NCBI RefSeq assembly: GCF_900114215.1
Contig: NZ_FOSG01000003.1
Location: 310,001-374,000 of the forward strand
Reading direction: 5' to 3'
DNA: 64,000 nucleotides
Origin: Streptomyces mangrovi
GTDB taxonomy: Bacteria; Actinomycetota; Actinomycetes; Streptomycetales; Streptomycetaceae
Position numbers and translations under genes: made by a program. The notes beneath the pieces are model-generated. The model saw only the letters and a program-made list of their open reading frames with translations, searched no databases and was not told where the DNA came from. This document shows positions 1-10,037 of this stretch, one piece after another. How positions within the stretch are numbered: the first letter of the stretch is position 1; every line of letters begins with the position of its first letter.

Positions 1-1197
1 TCCCACCGGGCGTTCTTCGCCGACTGCGGCAACGTGGTCGAGCGGCTCAAGCCGCTGTTCGTCCCCGGCGAGGGCTCGGTGCTGCTCTTCCTGCCGGTCG
101 CCCACGTCTTCGGCCGCATGGTGCAGATCGCCGCCGTCATGGCGCCGATCCGGCTCGGCCTGAGCCCCGACATCAAGCAGCTCACCGACGACCTCGCGGG
201 TTTCCGCCCGACGCTGATCCTGGGCGTGCCGCGGGTGTTCGAGAAGGTCTACAACTCGGCGCGGGCCAAGGCCCAGGGCGAGGGCAAGGGGCGGATCTTC
301 GACCGGGCCGCCGACACCGCGATCGCCTACAGCCGCGCGCTGGACACCGCCTCCGGCCCCTCGCTGGGCCTGAAGCTGAGGCACAGACTCTTCGACAAGC
401 TGGTCTACGGCAAGCTGCGCGCGGTCCTCGGCGGCCGGGCCACCCATGCCATCTCCGGCGGCGCGGCGCTGGGCGAGCGGCTGGGGCACTTCTACCGCGG
501 CATCGGCTTCACCGTGCTGGAGGGCTACGGCCTGACCGAGTCCTGCGCGCCCACCGCCTTCAACCCCTACGACCGTCCGAAGGTCGGCACGGTCGGGCAG
601 CCGCTGCCGGGCTCGACGGTCCGCATCGGCGACGACGGCGAGGTGCTGCTGCGCGGCGAGCACCTGTTCAGCGGCTACTGGAACAACGAGGCCGCCACCG
701 CCGAGGCGATGGAGGACGGCTGGTTCCACACCGGCGACATCGGCACCCTCGACGAGGACGGCTACCTCACCATCACCGGCCGCAAGAAGGAGATCCTGGT
801 GACGGCGGGCGGCAAGAACGTCGCCCCGGCCGTCATCGAGGACCGCATCCGGGCCCACGCCCTGGTCGCCGAATGCATGGTGGTCGGCGACGGCCGCCCG
901 TTCGTCGCCGCGCTGATCACGCTGGACGAGGAGTTCCTGCCCCGCTGGGCCGAGGAGCACGGCAAGTCCGGCCTGTCCGGGGAGCGGTTGCTGGAGGACC
1001 CCGAGCTGCTGGCGGCCGTCCAGCAGGCGGTGGACGACGGCAACGCGGCCGTCTCCCGTGCGGAGTCGGTGCGCAAGTTCCGCCTCCTGGCGGCCCAGTT
1101 CACCGAGGACTCCGGCCATCTGACGCCCTCGATGAAGCTCAAGCGCGGTGTGGTCGCCAAGGACTTCGCGCAGGAGATCGAGGCGCTGTACGCGTAA
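1..1197 (+). CDS. Long-chain acyl-CoA synthetase (AMP-forming), 5' end outside window
   Basis: The reading frame is open from the first base, so only the C-terminal ~398 residues are present and the true start lies upstream. The family activates long-chain fatty acids to acyl-CoA through an acyl-adenylate. Visible ANL-superfamily features are the YGLTES motif, the GWFHTGDIG segment with its ribose-binding Asp, and the GRKKEILVTAGGKNVAP hinge/P-loop region, followed by the small C-terminal domain with the late Lys. It ends 58 bases before a strong hairpin. It is next to a PimB'-like glycosyltransferase, the same pairing as fadD15-pimB' in mycobacteria, which supports a FadD15-type role in lipid activation. 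The exact chain-length preference cannot be read from sequence. Confidence 0.93.
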   Translation, partial: SHRAFFADCGNVVERLKPLFVPGEGSVLLFLPVAHVFGRMVQIAAVMAPIRLGLSPDIKQLTDDLAGFRPTLILGVPRVFEKVYNSARAKAQGEGKGRIFDRAADTAIAYSRALDTASGPSLGLKLRHRLFDKLVYGKLRAVLGGRATHAISGGAALGERLGHFYRGIGFTVLEGYGLTESCAPTAFNPYDRPKVGTVGQPLPGSTVRIGDDGEVLLRGEHLFSGYWNNEAATAEAMEDGWFHTGDIGTLDEDGYLTITGRKKEILVTAGGKNVAPAVIEDRIRAHALVAECMVVGDGRPFVAALITLDEEFLPRWAEEHGKSGLSGERLLEDPELLAAVQQAVDDGNAAVSRAESVRKFRLLAAQFTEDSGHLTPSMKLKRGVVAKDFAQEIEALYA

Positions 1198-1255
1198 CGC
1201 GGCGTCCGCCGCGCGCGTTTCGCGCGGCTGCGCGTAACGCCCCGGGACACACGGA

Positions 1256-1299
1256 CCGCCCCGGTCCGGACGGAAGTCCTTCCGTCCGGACCGGGGCGG
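1256..1299 (+). terminator. Perfect 21-bp inverted repeat, transcription terminator
   Basis: Arms 1256-1276 and 1279-1299 are exact reverse complements with a 2-base loop, followed by TTT. It sits 58 bases after the acyl-CoA synthetase stop codon and is the likely terminator of that gene. Like most Streptomyces terminators it lacks a long U-tract. Confidence 0.85.
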
Positions 1300-1301
1300 T
1301 T

Positions 1302-1760
1302 TGGCGTTCGCCGTCCTCTCCGGGGTGGGCCCGTCCGGCCGGGAGGCAGCGCCTTCCGCGCGCGCCCGGAAGCGGGGGAGCCCGGAAGCGGGCCCCGGCC
1401 GCCGCGGCCGGGGAGAGTACCGCGCGGTGACGCACAGGGCAGGCGGGGCCCGGCCCCGATGCGGTCGGCGGCCGGAAACTCTTCGACGCCCCTCGTCCGG
1501 TCGTACGCCGGACGTTTCCTCTCCACCGCCACGGGCGCGCGGCCGGGCGGGTCGAGACGGCCGTGCCCGGTGCCGCTGCCGGCACAGCAGGCTCGCGGAG
1601 GAGGGCCGGGTGCGGGCAGGAGGATCCGTGGGCCGCCCCCCGCCCGCGTCGGTCCGGCGGCGGGATCAGGGCGAGGCCTGCCCTCCACCTTCCAGGGCCA
1701 CCGGGCCGGTCCTCGTCCGGAGAGCCGGGCGGCGCGGCGGCGCGGCGGCGCGGCGGCGCG
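1302..1760. other. Intergenic region without a supportable gene
   Basis: About 460 bases of very GC-rich sequence between the terminator and the stop codon of the GT4 gene. Frames are open on both strands but lack codon-position bias or recognisable motifs. It holds a direct repeat CCCGGAAGCGGG at 1365 and 1381, a small hairpin (CCCCGGCC/GGCCGGGG, 1393-1413) that could terminate transcription, and an 8-bp tandem repeat against the GT4 stop. Confidence 0.6.
1728..1759. repeat. Four tandem copies of an 8-bp unit
   Basis: GGCGGCGC is repeated four times exactly, ending two bases before the stop codon of the GT4 gene. It is a simple low-complexity tract with no visible function. Confidence 0.8.
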
Positions 1761-2918
1761 CTAGAGCAGTGCCCGCAGCCGCTCGGCCAGCAGGTCCCAG
1801 CGCCAGCGCTCCTCGACCCACGCACGGCCGCGCTCGCCCATCCGGCGGCGCAGCGCGGGGTCCTTGAGCAGATTCACGATGCGGTCGGCCGTCTCGGCGG
1901 CCGCCTCGCCGCCCGGGGCGCCGCCACGCACCACCCAGCCGGTCTCCCCGTCCAGCACGGCGTCGGGAGCGCCGCCGGAGTCGCCGGCGACGACCGGCAG
2001 CCCGGTCGCCGACGCCTCCAGGTAGACGATGCCGAGCCCCTCCACGTCGAGCCCGCCGCGGCGGGTGCGGCAGGGCATGGCGAAGACGTCGCCCGCGCCG
2101 TAGTGGGCGGGCAGCTCCTCCCACGGCACCGCGCCGGTGAAGCGGACCGAGCCGGCCACACCGGTCTCCTCGGCCAGCTTCCGCAGCGCCTGCCCGTACG
2201 GCCCCCCGCCGACGATCAGCAGCACCGCCTCGGGCACCTCGGCCAGGATCCGCGGCATGGCGCGGACGAGGGTGTCCTGGCCCTTGCGCGGCACCAGCCG
2301 CGAGACGCACACCACGACCGGGCGGCCGGCCAGGCCCAGCCGCTCGCGCACCGCGTCGCCGCCGGAGCCGGGGTGGAAGGTCTTCTCGTCGACGCCCGGC
2401 GGCAGATGGACCATCCGCGCCGCCGCCTCGCCGGTGAGCGCGGCGGCTATCCGGGAGCGGGTGTACTCGCCGAGGTAGGTGAGGGTGTCGGTGCCCTCGC
2501 CGATGCGCCGCAGCAACTGCCGGGCGGCCGGCAGCCCGGCCCAGCCGGCCTCGTGGCCGTGGGTGGTCGCCACCAGCCGCCGCGCCCCCGCCCGGCGCAG
2601 CGCGGGGGCCATCAGCCCCAGCGGCGCCGCCGCCCCGAACCACACCGACGCACATCCGTGTTCGCGCAGGAGCGAGGCCGCACGGCGCGTCACGCGCGGG
2701 GTCGGCAGCAGCATGGTGGTGGAGTCGCGCACGACGGTGAAGGGCTGCTCCGCGTCGAAGCGCGCGGTGGCCTCGGCGCCCTCCCGGCCGCGCTTCCAGG
2801 TCGAGGCGTAGACGACGACCCGCTCCGGGTCCAGCCGCAGCGCCATGCTGTGCAGGAAGGCCTGGATGCCGCCGGGCCGGGGCGGGAAGTCGTTGGTGAC
2901 GATCAGGGTCTTGTCCAT
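1761..2918 (-). CDS. GT4 family glycosyltransferase, PimB'-like mannosyltransferase
   Basis: 385 residues. The N-terminus MDKTLIVTNDFPPRPGGIQ is the typical GT4 acceptor-side loop (GT-B fold). The C-terminal half has the nucleotide-sugar motif GLGIVYLEASATGLPVVAG, with the E-x7-E region that binds the donor sugar. I chose the ATG at 2918 because the MDKTLIVTND start matches the family and residues further upstream do not. In actinobacteria, genes of this type beside fadD15 encode PimB', which adds the second mannose to phosphatidylinositol mannosides at the inner membrane. Function is inferred from motifs and context. It is divergent from the GT87-like gene, with 61 bases between starts, so the two share a promoter region. 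Confidence 0.88.
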   Translation of the reverse strand: MDKTLIVTNDFPPRPGGIQAFLHSMALRLDPERVVVYASTWKRGREGAEATARFDAEQPFTVVRDSTTMLLPTPRVTRRAASLLREHGCASVWFGAAAPLGLMAPALRRAGARRLVATTHGHEAGWAGLPAARQLLRRIGEGTDTLTYLGEYTRSRIAAALTGEAAARMVHLPPGVDEKTFHPGSGGDAVRERLGLAGRPVVVCVSRLVPRKGQDTLVRAMPRILAEVPEAVLLIVGGGPYGQALRKLAEETGVAGSVRFTGAVPWEELPAHYGAGDVFAMPCRTRRGGLDVEGLGIVYLEASATGLPVVAGDSGGAPDAVLDGETGWVVRGGAPGGEAAAETADRIVNLLKDPALRRRMGERGRAWVEERWRWDLLAERLRALL

Positions 2919-2979
2919 CGCCGCCGACAGTACCCGCTGCCCCTCGGGGCGCCGTGTCGGCACCCGGTACGGTCGGTCC

Positions 2980-4278
2980 ATGCGCCTCCTGATCGCGGCC
3001 TGGGCCGCCACCCGGACCGTGCTGCTCCTGTGCGTGTTCAAGGTGATCACGGTGCCGGGGCCGGACGTCACCAGCGACGTCTCGGTGATCTACCAGGGCT
3101 GGTACCGGGTGCTGAGCACCGGTGTCTTCCCGCCGGACGACGTCACCTGGCAGTACCCGCCCGCCGCGGCGCTGGCGATCCTCTCCCCCGCGCTGCTGCC
3201 CTTCCTGGAGTACCCGGCCGCGTTCTACGTACTGGCCTGCGCCGCCGACGCCGCCGCGTTCGCGCTGCTGCTGTACGCCTCACGGCGCGGTACCGGGCCG
3301 GAGCGGGGCCGCGGCCGTGGCCGCAGCCGTGCGGGAGCGTGGGTGTGGGTGGCCGGGGTGCCGCTGCTGGGCCCGACGGTGTACGCCCGCTACGACCTGA
3401 TGGTCACCGCCGTCGCGGTCGCCGCGCTGCTGGCGCTGTCCCGCAGCCCGCGCACGGCCGGGGCGCTGGCGGCCTTCGGGGCGCTGCTGAAGGTGTGGCC
3501 CGCGCTGCTGCTGGTGGGCACGCCGCGCGGGCGCGTCACCCGCGCCGTGTGGGGCGCGGCCGTGGCGGCGGCCCTGGTGCTGACCACCGCGTTCGCCGCC
3601 GCCATGCCCGGCGCGCTGGACTTCCTCACCCACCAGCGCGACCGCGGCACCGAGGTCGAGTCGGTGGGCGCCCTGGTCTTCCACGTGGCGCGGCACTTCG
3701 GCTGGGAGGGCCAGGTGCTGCTGAACTACGGCTCGGTGGAGTTCCTGGGCCCGTACGTGGACCTGGTGAGCACCGCGGCGCTGCTGTGCACCGCCGCCGC
3801 CTTCGGCTGGATGCTGCGGTGGCGGCTGCGCGCGGTGGAGTGGACGGCGTCCACCGCGGCGGACGCCGCGTTCGCCGCGGTGCTGCTGTTCACCGTCACC
3901 AGCCGGGTCATCAGCCCGCAGTACATGGTCTGGCTGGTGGGCCTGGCGGCGGTGTGCGTGACGCTGCGCACCGGTCGGCAGGGGCTGCCCGCCGTGCTGG
4001 TGGTCGTGGCGACGGGGGTGACGCTGCTGGAGTTCCCCCTCAACTTCGGCAGTGTGGTGGCGAGCGACGCCCTGGGCGTCACGCTGCTGGTGGTGCGCAA
4101 CGGACTGCTGGTCGCCGCCGCGGTGCTGGCCTGCGCCCGGCTGTGGCGCACGACGGTGACCGAGCCCCTGCGCCGTACGGAGGGGGCCCCCGGGGGCGCC
4201 GGGGACGGGGAGGACGGGGACGAGCGCGGCAGGGGCGCGGAGGCGCCGGAGCCGGAGGGCGGACTGGTCTCCCGGTGA
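2980..4278 (+). CDS. GT87/DUF2029-type polytopic membrane glycosyltransferase
   Basis: 432 residues, starting MRLLIAAWAATRTVLLL. About ten hydrophobic segments span the protein, including VVTRTV-type N-terminal and multiple Ala/Leu/Val-rich helices. There is a conserved-looking periplasmic loop with TWQYPPAAALAILSPAL (the Y-P-P motif seen in GT87 family) and a lysine-containing FGALLKVWPALL segment. Such GT-C enzymes use polyprenyl-phosphate mannose to elongate envelope glycolipids, as PimE does in mycobacteria. Its divergence from the PimB'-like gene supports a role in phosphatidylinositol-mannoside or lipoglycan assembly, but the acceptor is unknown. The C-terminal 45 residues are charged and Gly/Glu-rich, probably cytoplasmic. 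Confidence 0.8.
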   Translation: MRLLIAAWAATRTVLLLCVFKVITVPGPDVTSDVSVIYQGWYRVLSTGVFPPDDVTWQYPPAAALAILSPALLPFLEYPAAFYVLACAADAAAFALLLYASRRGTGPERGRGRGRSRAGAWVWVAGVPLLGPTVYARYDLMVTAVAVAALLALSRSPRTAGALAAFGALLKVWPALLLVGTPRGRVTRAVWGAAVAAALVLTTAFAAAMPGALDFLTHQRDRGTEVESVGALVFHVARHFGWEGQVLLNYGSVEFLGPYVDLVSTAALLCTAAAFGWMLRWRLRAVEWTASTAADAAFAAVLLFTVTSRVISPQYMVWLVGLAAVCVTLRTGRQGLPAVLVVVATGVTLLEFPLNFGSVVASDALGVTLLVVRNGLLVAAAVLACARLWRTTVTEPLRRTEGAPGGAGDGEDGDERGRGAEAPEPEGGLVSR

Positions 4279-4317
4279 GGCGCCCCGCACGGTGTCGCGC
4301 CGGTGCGGCCGCGGGCG

Positions 4318-5619
<1,302 letters not shown>

Positions 5620-5707
5620 ACCGCTGATCGTACGGTCCCGTCCCGGGGCGCGCGGAGGATCGGGCTCAGGGCCGGGGCCAGGGCCGAGGCCGGCACCGGG
5701 GACGAGG

Positions 5708-6775
5708 TCAGGGCCGGACCACGGCGGCGACCGGCATCATCCCGACCGGGTCGTACCGCACCCGTGCCCCAGGGCGCGGGGCGTGGACGACCTGTCCGCC
5801 GCCGACGTACATCCCCACGTGGCTGGCGTCCGACCGGTAGACGACCAGATCGCCGGGGAGGGCCCGCTCCAGCGGTACGTGCCGCCCGGCGTGCAACTGT
5901 CCCTGCGAGGTGCGCGGCAGGAAGACCCCGGCCCGGGCGTACGCCCAGGAGGTCAGGCCCGAGCAGTCGAAGGCGTGAGGGCCGGCCTGGCCCCAGGCGT
6001 ACGGCGCGCCGACCGCCCCGCGGGCCGCGGCGACCGCCGCGGCGGCCCGCGACGAGGGGGCCGGCTCCATCGGCGCGCCGGGATGTCCGCCGTCGCGCGA
6101 GGCGTGCCCGCGGGCGGCGCGCTCCTCGGGCGGGAGCCGGTTGAGCAGCCGCTGTGCGGCCGCGAGTTTGCGCTGCACGGTCTCGCGGTGCTCGCCCAGG
6201 GCCGCGCGCCGGCGCCGCAGTTCGGCGAGTTTCCCGCCGGCCTCGGTGCGCTGCTGCTCCAGCGCGCGCACCGCGCCGCGGAACGCCTTGAGCTTGGCCG
6301 CCTGGCGGCTGTTGATCCGGTCGAGGGTGGCGGCCTTGGCGAGGTACTCCTCCGGCCCCTCGGACAGGAGCAGCGCGAGGGCCGGGTCGATGCCGCCGGA
6401 GCGGTACTGCGCGCTCGCCAGGGAGCCCAGGTCCCCGCGCATCCGGTTGACCCTGGCCTGGTCGCGGGCGGCCCCGTCCTGGGCCCTCTCGACCTGCTCG
6501 CGCAGGTCCTCCACGCGTTCGGAAACGGTGTTGTAGCGCTCGGTGGCCCGCTCCGCGTCGGCGTAGAGCCGGTCCACTCGCGCGCTCAGCGCGGCCGGGG
6601 CCGCGCCGTCCGCGGGGTCGGCCCCCGCCGGGGCCGCCGTCAGCACCGCCGCCGCGCCCGCGGCGGCGGACAGCGCGGTGACCCGGGTGCCCAGCCCGGA
6701 CAGGCCAAAGGAGGAGGCGTGCCGGCGGGATCCGGAACGGCGGGGGGCGTGTCGGGGCGAAGGCTGCGAGACCAC
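5708..6775 (-). CDS. Secreted NlpC/P60 peptidoglycan endopeptidase, coiled-coil type
   Basis: 355 residues with a GTG start preceded by GAAGGGAG. The N-terminus is Arg-rich followed by a hydrophobic stretch and AAPAGADP, a Sec signal peptide. Residues ~65-215 are a heptad-rich coiled coil, and the C-terminal NlpC/P60 domain carries the catalytic triad: Cys in DCSGLTSWAY (271), His in SHVGMY (319) and His in VVHAPRPGA (331). The family cleaves stem-peptide bonds, usually D-Glu-(m)DAP. The coiled coil resembles RipA-type autoinhibitory or FtsEX-contact regions. It is a diverged paralogue of the next gene upstream (about the same length, same architecture), suggesting tandem duplication. Confidence 0.92.
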   Translation of the reverse strand: MVSQPSPRHAPRRSGSRRHASSFGLSGLGTRVTALSAAAGAAAVLTAAPAGADPADGAAPAALSARVDRLYADAERATERYNTVSERVEDLREQVERAQDGAARDQARVNRMRGDLGSLASAQYRSGGIDPALALLLSEGPEEYLAKAATLDRINSRQAAKLKAFRGAVRALEQQRTEAGGKLAELRRRRAALGEHRETVQRKLAAAQRLLNRLPPEERAARGHASRDGGHPGAPMEPAPSSRAAAAVAAARGAVGAPYAWGQAGPHAFDCSGLTSWAYARAGVFLPRTSQGQLHAGRHVPLERALPGDLVVYRSDASHVGMYVGGGQVVHAPRPGARVRYDPVGMMPVAAVVRP

Positions 6776-6993
6776 GGCGGAACCGCTCTCCCTTCCGCTT
6801 CGAGGACGGTGGCCGCCGACAGTAGCGGCACGGACACACTCCGTTCACGGACCGCCGCACCGCCCATCGCGCGGCGCTCCTCCCCCGGCGCGGAACCGCG
6901 GCGCGGGCCGGGACCGGTTCACAGGCAGGTCAGAGGCAGGTTGGGGCCGGGTCGGGCCCGGCCGGCGGCGGGAGGCGGAAGAGGACGGCGAAA

Positions 6994-7031
6994 AGCCTCC
7001 CCCGCCGGGATTCACCCGTACGGAGGAGGCT
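6994..7031 (-). terminator. Imperfect hairpin after second NlpC/P60 gene
   Basis: AGCCTCC at 6994-7000 pairs with GGAGGCT at 7025-7031, extendable to 11 bp with one mismatch. It lies just downstream of the 7054 stop codon, so it is a plausible terminator separating the two NlpC/P60 genes. The remaining spacer to 6776 shows no gene. Confidence 0.5.
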
Positions 7032-7053
7032 GGAAAGCGGAGGTGACAGCCGG

Positions 7054-8079
7054 TCAGACGCGCACGCCGAACATGAACGGCATGTTGTTGATCGACTCGT
7101 AGCGCACGTTGGCGCCGGGCTTCGGGGCGTGCAGGATCTGCCCGTTGCCCGCGTAGAGGCCGACGTGGTGCAGGTCGTTGTAGAAGAAGACCAGGTCGCC
7201 GGGGGTGAGCTGGCTCCGGGAGATGCGGGTGCCCGCGTTGGCCTGGGACTGCGAGGTGCGCGGCAGGGAGACGCCGGCCTGGCTGTAGGCCCAGGAGGTC
7301 AGCCCGGAGCAGTCGAAGGAACTCGGGCCGGTCGCGCCCCAGACGTAGGGGGAACCCAGCTTGGACTTGGCCGCGTTGAGGGCGGCCGAGGCGCGCTGCG
7401 TGGCGGAGGCCGAGCTGCCGAGGTCCACGCGGGCCGAGGAGGCGCGGTTGGCGCGCTCCTCCTGCCTGGCGAGCTCGGCGCGCTCCTCGGCGGTGAGGGT
7501 GTTCAGCAGCCGCCGGGCCTCGGCGAGCTTGCCCTGGATCTTCTTCTTCTTGTCGCCGAGTTCCTTGCGGGTGTCCTCCAGGTCCTTCAGCTTCTCGGAT
7601 GCCTCCTCGCGCTGCTGCGAGAGGGTCCGCTGCTTGGCCTGGATCTTCTTCAGCGCGCCGGCCTGCTTGCTGCTGAGCTGGTCGAGCGCGGAGGCCTTGG
7701 CCAGGTAGCTGTCCGGGTCGGAGGAGAGGAACAGCTGCAGGGAGGGGTCGAGGCCGCCGCTGCGGTACTGGGCCGTGGCCATCGAACCGAGGCTGTCGCG
7801 CAGGTCGTTCAGCTCCCCCTGACCGCTTGCGACGCTGTCCTGGAGGTTGCCGACCTGCTTCTGCAGCTTCTCCTGCTTCTCCTTCGCGCCGTTGTACTTC
7901 TCCGTGGCGTGCTCGGCCTCTTCGTAGAGCTTGTCGACCTTGGCCTTGACCTCGTCCTTGGTCGGCTTGGGGTCGGCCTGGGCCGTCTGGGATGTCAGTG
8001 CGACCGCCGCCGCTGCGGTCGCGGTGAGCACGGTCACACGTGCGCGGTTCGGCTGCTTGGGTCGACGGTGGGACGCCAC
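7054..8079 (-). CDS. Secreted NlpC/P60 peptidoglycan endopeptidase, coiled-coil type
   Basis: 341 residues from the GTG at 8079, chosen because GAAGGAG lies eight bases upstream and the reading then begins MASHRRPKQPNRARVTVL, a proper signal peptide ending at TSQTAQADP. A longer frame would translate the regulatory leader. Residues ~40-190 form a Lys/Glu/Gln-rich coiled coil. The NlpC/P60 domain has Cys in DCSGLTSWAY (257), His in HHVGLY (305) and His in ILHAPKPG (317). It probably trims stem peptides during growth or sporulation. Lysine-rich composition separates it from its more Arg-rich downstream paralogue. A long structured leader that resembles a ydaO riboswitch precedes it. Confidence 0.92.
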   Translation of the reverse strand: MASHRRPKQPNRARVTVLTATAAAAVALTSQTAQADPKPTKDEVKAKVDKLYEEAEHATEKYNGAKEKQEKLQKQVGNLQDSVASGQGELNDLRDSLGSMATAQYRSGGLDPSLQLFLSSDPDSYLAKASALDQLSSKQAGALKKIQAKQRTLSQQREEASEKLKDLEDTRKELGDKKKKIQGKLAEARRLLNTLTAEERAELARQEERANRASSARVDLGSSASATQRASAALNAAKSKLGSPYVWGATGPSSFDCSGLTSWAYSQAGVSLPRTSQSQANAGTRISRSQLTPGDLVFFYNDLHHVGLYAGNGQILHAPKPGANVRYESINNMPFMFGVRV

Positions 8080-8094
8080 TGGGGCGAGCTCCTT

Positions 8095-8240
8095 CTTCCT
8101 CAGCCGCCTGCCGGGAGTGACCGGGGCCACCCGGCTCCGCGATGAGCGCCGCGGATTCGGCGGTTCCTCCGCTGTCACCCCGGTTGGGTGATCAACTGCG
8201 CAGAGGTTCGGGCCAGACACTAGCCATGCGGGGTGATCGC
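8095..8240 (-). promoter_or_regulatory. Candidate ydaO-type (c-di-AMP) riboswitch leader
   Basis: On the minus strand the leader of the NlpC/P60 gene reads TTGATCACCCAACCGGGGTGAC, then GGAGGAACC, then GCCGAATCC, an internal GC-rich helix, and near the end CACTCCCGGCAGGCGGCTGAGG before the ribosome site. (Each quoted block is separate.) The GGGGTGA / GGAACC / GAATCC order and the late CGGCAGGCGG segment resemble actinobacterial ydaO leaders, which are known upstream of Streptomyces cell-wall hydrolase genes such as rpfA. Assigned by eye only. A covariance search would settle it. Confidence 0.5.
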
Positions 8241-8413
8241 TTCAAATCCTCATAGGAAAAATCTCGCCCGTCGGCCACATCCTTTACCATCGCTCCACCG
8301 TGGGCTACCGCGGCCTGACGCTGAGTGCCGCTCTCGGCGGACATTCCGGGCACGTGCGGGAAGATGACGCGGCGTCGGACACGGCACCGGGCGGTACACC
8401 GGGCGGGTGCGGC

Positions 8414-9769
8414 TCAGGTGCGGCCGAGCCTGCGCAGCAGCAGCACCGACGCCACCGGGCGGGCTCCGGCCGCCGCCACCCCGTCGGCCACCTCGCGGTC
8501 GGCGGAGACGACGACCACCGGACGGCCGGGCGGCTCCGCTCGCACCAGACGCCGGATCAGCTCGTCGGCGGTCTGCCCGGGTTTGCTGAACAGCACCCGC
8601 ACCCCCCGCGGCGGCGCCAGCAGCACCGGAGCCGCCAGCTCCGCCCCGTCGAAGACACAGGTCACCTCGGCGCCGGTCTGGGCCGCCAGCCCCGCCAGTC
8701 CGCCCAGCAGCCGCAGCCGCTGCTTCTCCAGGGGCAGCGACGGATAGCCGGTCTTGGTGACGTTGTAGCCGTCCACCACCAGATGCGCCTGAGGCAGTGC
8801 CAGCAACTGGTCCAGCAGCGCGGGGTCCTCCTCGGACAGGGCGCGCCGGGCGATGTCCTTCGGTGTCATCCGGCCCGGCTCGACCGCGTCCACGGTCTCG
8901 GCCGGACGGTGTGTGAGAGGCGGCAGGGCGAGTTCGCGCCGCAGCCCCTGGGCGGCGTCCAGCACCGTGTCCAGCAGCAGCCGCAGGCGCATGTCCTCCA
9001 CACTGCGCCCCTCGCGCACCGCGCGGCGGCCGGCCTCCAGGGCCGCCTCCGCCTCCGCCAGCCGCGACCGCAGCCGACGCGCCTCGCTCTCGGCCGCGGC
9101 CTTCTCCGCGGCGGCCGCGGCCCGCGCCTCCTCCAGTTCGGCCCGCGCCTTGCGCACCGCCGCCTCGCCGCGCTTGACGTCGCTGAGCGCGCTGCGCAGC
9201 CTGCGGTGCAGGGAGTCGGTCTCCTTGCGGGCGGCGTCCAGTTCCGCGCGGAGCCCCTCGGTGTGGGCGCGCTCGGCGGCCCGGGCCTGCGCCAGTTCCT
9301 CACGGAGCCGGGCCAGTTCCCGCTCCGCCTCCTCTCCGGCGCGTTCGGCCTGCGTCCGCTGGGCCTCCTCGGTCGCGGCGGTGACGAGCTTGGCCCAGCC
9401 CTGAGGCCGCAGCACATAGGCGACCGCGGCCACGTCCACGGGATCGGCGGCGGCCGGGAACGTACCGCCCCGGACGGAGGCGGCCAGTTCCGGCAGCGCC
9501 TCGCACAGCCGGTCGGCGATGCGCTGCCGGAAGGCCGGATCGCTCTCCAGAGCGGCGGCCATCGCGTTGCCCGCGAACCGGACCCGCCGCTGGGGGGTGA
9601 AACGGGCGTACTGCCGCAGGGGGACGGGGAGTTCGGCGACGGTGAGGCCACCGAGCGCGTCACCCGTCAGCGCCACCACCCGGCGGCGCACCTTCTCGGG
9701 CAGCGGGCGGTCGAGCGCCTCCTCGCCGGGCTCATCCGGTCCGCGCTCACCACCCGTCCGTTCCACCAC
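8414..9769 (-). CDS. NYN-domain protein (YacP/Rae1-like putative RNase) with coiled coil
   Basis: 451 residues. The N-terminal ~130 residues are helical and Arg/Ala-rich. Residues ~135-260 are a long Ala/Glu/Arg coiled coil. The C-terminal ~165 residues form a NYN domain: HLVVDGYNVTKTGYPSLPL holds the first acidic residue of a PIN-like fold, with EVTCVFDGAELA, and VVVSADREVADGV as later acidic motifs. Members related to B. subtilis Rae1/YacP are endoribonucleases; activity here is inferred. The next gene upstream on the same strand, a zinc-ribbon protein, ends 19 bases before this start, so the two are probably one transcript. S. coelicolor has a similar arrangement next to trpD as far as I recall. 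Confidence 0.85.
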   Translation of the reverse strand: MVERTGGERGPDEPGEEALDRPLPEKVRRRVVALTGDALGGLTVAELPVPLRQYARFTPQRRVRFAGNAMAAALESDPAFRQRIADRLCEALPELAASVRGGTFPAAADPVDVAAVAYVLRPQGWAKLVTAATEEAQRTQAERAGEEAERELARLREELAQARAAERAHTEGLRAELDAARKETDSLHRRLRSALSDVKRGEAAVRKARAELEEARAAAAAEKAAAESEARRLRSRLAEAEAALEAGRRAVREGRSVEDMRLRLLLDTVLDAAQGLRRELALPPLTHRPAETVDAVEPGRMTPKDIARRALSEEDPALLDQLLALPQAHLVVDGYNVTKTGYPSLPLEKQRLRLLGGLAGLAAQTGAEVTCVFDGAELAAPVLLAPPRGVRVLFSKPGQTADELIRRLVRAEPPGRPVVVVSADREVADGVAAAGARPVASVLLLRRLGRT

Positions 9770-9788
9770 GGTTCACACCTGCCCGTCG

Positions 9789-10037
9789 TCACACCTGCGC
9801 GCCGGAGCTGGGGCGGTCCACCAGCTCGACCTGGTCCACCGCGTTGCACCAGCGACAGCGCACCGACTCGATCGTCTCACTGAGCACCTCGCGCTCCTCG
9901 ACCCTCGGTTCCCCGGCCAGGTCCAGATGGACGTACTCCACCACCTTGCTGGAGCGCGTCACATCGAAGCGGGTGAGGTTGCCGCACATCGTGCAGCGCC
10001 ACCGCGATCCTTCGTTCGGTCGGGGAACCGGCATCAT
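9789..10037 (-). CDS. Small zinc-ribbon protein, function unknown
   Basis: 82 residues from the first of two adjacent ATG codons, eight bases after AGGAG. Two CxxC pairs (CTMC near residue 14 and CRWC near 65) form a clear zinc ribbon. Between them is a short beta-rich segment with the acidic run EPRVEEREV. Conserved small proteins of this form occur widely in Streptomyces without assigned function. It is immediately upstream of, and probably co-transcribed with, the NYN-domain gene, so a role in RNA handling is possible but unproven. Confidence 0.75.
   Translation of the reverse strand: MMPVPRPNEGSRWRCTMCGNLTRFDVTRSSKVVEYVHLDLAGEPRVEEREVLSETIESVRCRWCNAVDQVELVDRPSSGAQV

Noticed and set aside
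1302..1760. Possible small gene between the acyl-CoA synthetase and GT4
   Set aside because: No codon-position bias, ribosome site or conserved motif in any frame.
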